Positions 63,092-64,000 of a DNA stretch of 64,000 nucleotides are shown here, one piece after another. The notes under the pieces are model-generated. The model searched no databases and was not told the origin of the DNA. It saw nothing but the letters and a program-made list of their open reading frames with translations. A program made the position numbers and the translations under genes. The stretch's first letter is position 1; every line of letters begins with the position of its first letter. The stretch is from Eledone cirrhosa (Eukaryota; Mollusca; Cephalopoda; Octopoda; Eledonidae), in contig OZ024744.1 in assembly GCA_964016885.1 (NCBI GenBank), forward strand, positions 73,456,310-73,520,309, read 5' to 3'.

Positions 63092-63105
63092 AAAACACTA
63101 CCACC
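63092..63105. other. 14-bp unit (one-base loss), copy 2
   Basis: Same lesion and same neighbours as 58307-58320, at +4,785, so it was inherited by block duplication. Confidence 0.93.
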
Positions 63106-64000
63106 ACAAACACTACCACCACAAACACTACCACCACAAACACTACCATCACAAACACCACCACCACAAACACTACCACCACAAACACTACCATCACAAA
63201 CACTACCACCACAAAAACTACCACCACAAACATTACCACCACAAAAACTACCACCACAAACACTACCACCACAAATACTACCACCACAAACACTACCACT
63301 ACAAACACTACCACCACAAACACTACCACCACAAACACTACCACCACAGACACTACCACCACAAACACTACCATCACAAACACTACCATCACAAACACTA
63401 CCACCACAAACACTACCACCACAAACACTACCACCACCAACACTACCACCACAAACACTACCACCACAAACACTACCACCACAAACACTACCACCACAAA
63501 CACTACCACCACAAACACTACCACCACAACCACTACCACCACAAACACTACCATCACAAACACTACCACCACAAACACTACCATCACAAACACTACCATC
63601 ACAAACACTACCACCACAAACACTACCATCACAAACACTACCACCACAAACACTACCACGACAAACACTACCACCACAAACACTACCACCACAAACACTA
63701 CCATCACAAACACCACCACCACAAACACTAGCACCACAAACACTACCATCACAAACACTACCACCACAAAAACTACCACCACAAACATTACCACCATAAA
63801 AACTACCACCACAAACACTACCACCACAAATACTACCACCACAAACACTACCACCACAAACACTACCACCACAACCACTACCACCACAAACACTACCACG
63901 ACAAACACTACCACCACAAACACTACCACCACAAACACTACCATCACAAACACCACCACCACAAACACTACCACCACAAACACTACCATCACAAACACTA

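Larger units (their letters stand above)
7631..64000. repeat. 15-bp minisatellite megarray, at least 56.4 kb
   Basis: Consensus unit ACAAACACTACCACC (A7 C7 T1, no G), about 3,760 head-to-tail copies, all in one orientation and still continuing at the right edge. Most variation falls in the last triplet (ACC to ATC commonest; ACA, AGC and ACT less often). Rarer changes include ACAACC, ACAAAG, CATTACC, CAGACAC and a leading TCAAAC. Indels are almost always whole units; about a dozen one-base or 6-bp exceptions are listed separately. The minus strand is GT-rich (GGTGGTAGTGTTTGT). No interspersed element interrupts the array. Long open frames on both strands follow from the unit length and composition and are not evidence of coding. 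Function unknown; it may be a subtelomeric, pericentromeric or simply neutral satellite block. The exact length depends on assembly quality. Confidence 0.97.
53560..64000. repeat. Right-hand array section with ~4-kb and 4,785-bp periodic blocks
   Basis: The rare CCGCAAAC unit occurs at 53580, 57585, 61560 and 62295 (steps 4,005, 3,975 and 735). From about 58020 onward the sequence recurs at +4,785 near 62800-64000, including the one-base-loss unit (58307/63092) and the TAGCACC unit (58946/63731). A 735-bp (49-unit) duplication covers roughly 61500-62970. Confidence 0.8.

Noticed and set aside
7631..64000. CRISPR array
   Set aside because: There are no spacers: units are directly adjacent 15-mers in a eukaryotic context without cas genes.
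7631..64000. Telomeric repeat tract
   Set aside because: The minus strand is GT-rich but the 15-mer is not TTAGGG or a recognised telomeric variant. A subtelomeric location stays possible but is unproven.

Overview
The window looks like non-coding genomic DNA from a coleoid cephalopod, most likely an octopus. The evidence is a full tRNA-derived SINE with intact A and B boxes (6845-7155), a second truncated cephalopod-type SINE fragment with a perfect 16-bp target-site duplication (5211-5330), abundant (AT)n, (CA)n, (GT)n and (GA)n microsatellites, and no prokaryotic gene structure. The organism call comes from memory of repeat families, not from a database search. I find no intact protein-coding gene.

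Left part, 1-7630: a mosaic of old mobile-element debris. It holds a decayed minus-strand fragment coding three 23-residue arginine-rich (STPR-type) repeats (386-592); five foldback or inverted-repeat elements (890-1270, 2029-2306, 3263-3412, 3656-4719, 4994-5473), most touching (AT)n tracts; two minus-strand hammerhead-like motifs (1506-1541, 2602-2628); one convincing type I hammerhead ribozyme on the plus strand between two (AT)n tracts (4828-4878); two SINE copies; and a 310-bp hAT-like non-autonomous element (7241-7550) that ends 80 bp before the big array.

Right part, 7631-64000: a single minisatellite, unit ACAAACACTACCACC (15 bp), about 3,760 copies over at least 56.37 kb, running off the right edge. 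The plus strand is almost free of G (unit A7 C7 T1), so strand asymmetry is extreme. Because 15 is a multiple of 3 and only one of six frames of the unit contains a stop, five frames stay open for thousands of codons. The resulting giant reading frames (LPPQT, TNTTT, HYHHK, VVVFV and CGGSV repeats) are arithmetic artefacts. Each ends or switches where a unit has gained or lost one base.

The array is not uniform. Variant units form long haplotypes that recur at fixed offsets, showing nested block duplications: 1,575 bp tandem (10231-13380), 2,865 bp tandem (16336-22080), 1,140 bp tandem (33106-35385), 540 bp tandem (41551-42630), plus spaced copies at about 4.8, 4.9, 5.1, 6.5 and 9.6 kb. Rare mutations (one-base indels, a 6-bp insertion, two multi-unit marker haplotypes) are shared between copies and allow their history to be ordered. 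The array's structure and the ribozyme are the two items most worth follow-up. No genes here appear to work together.
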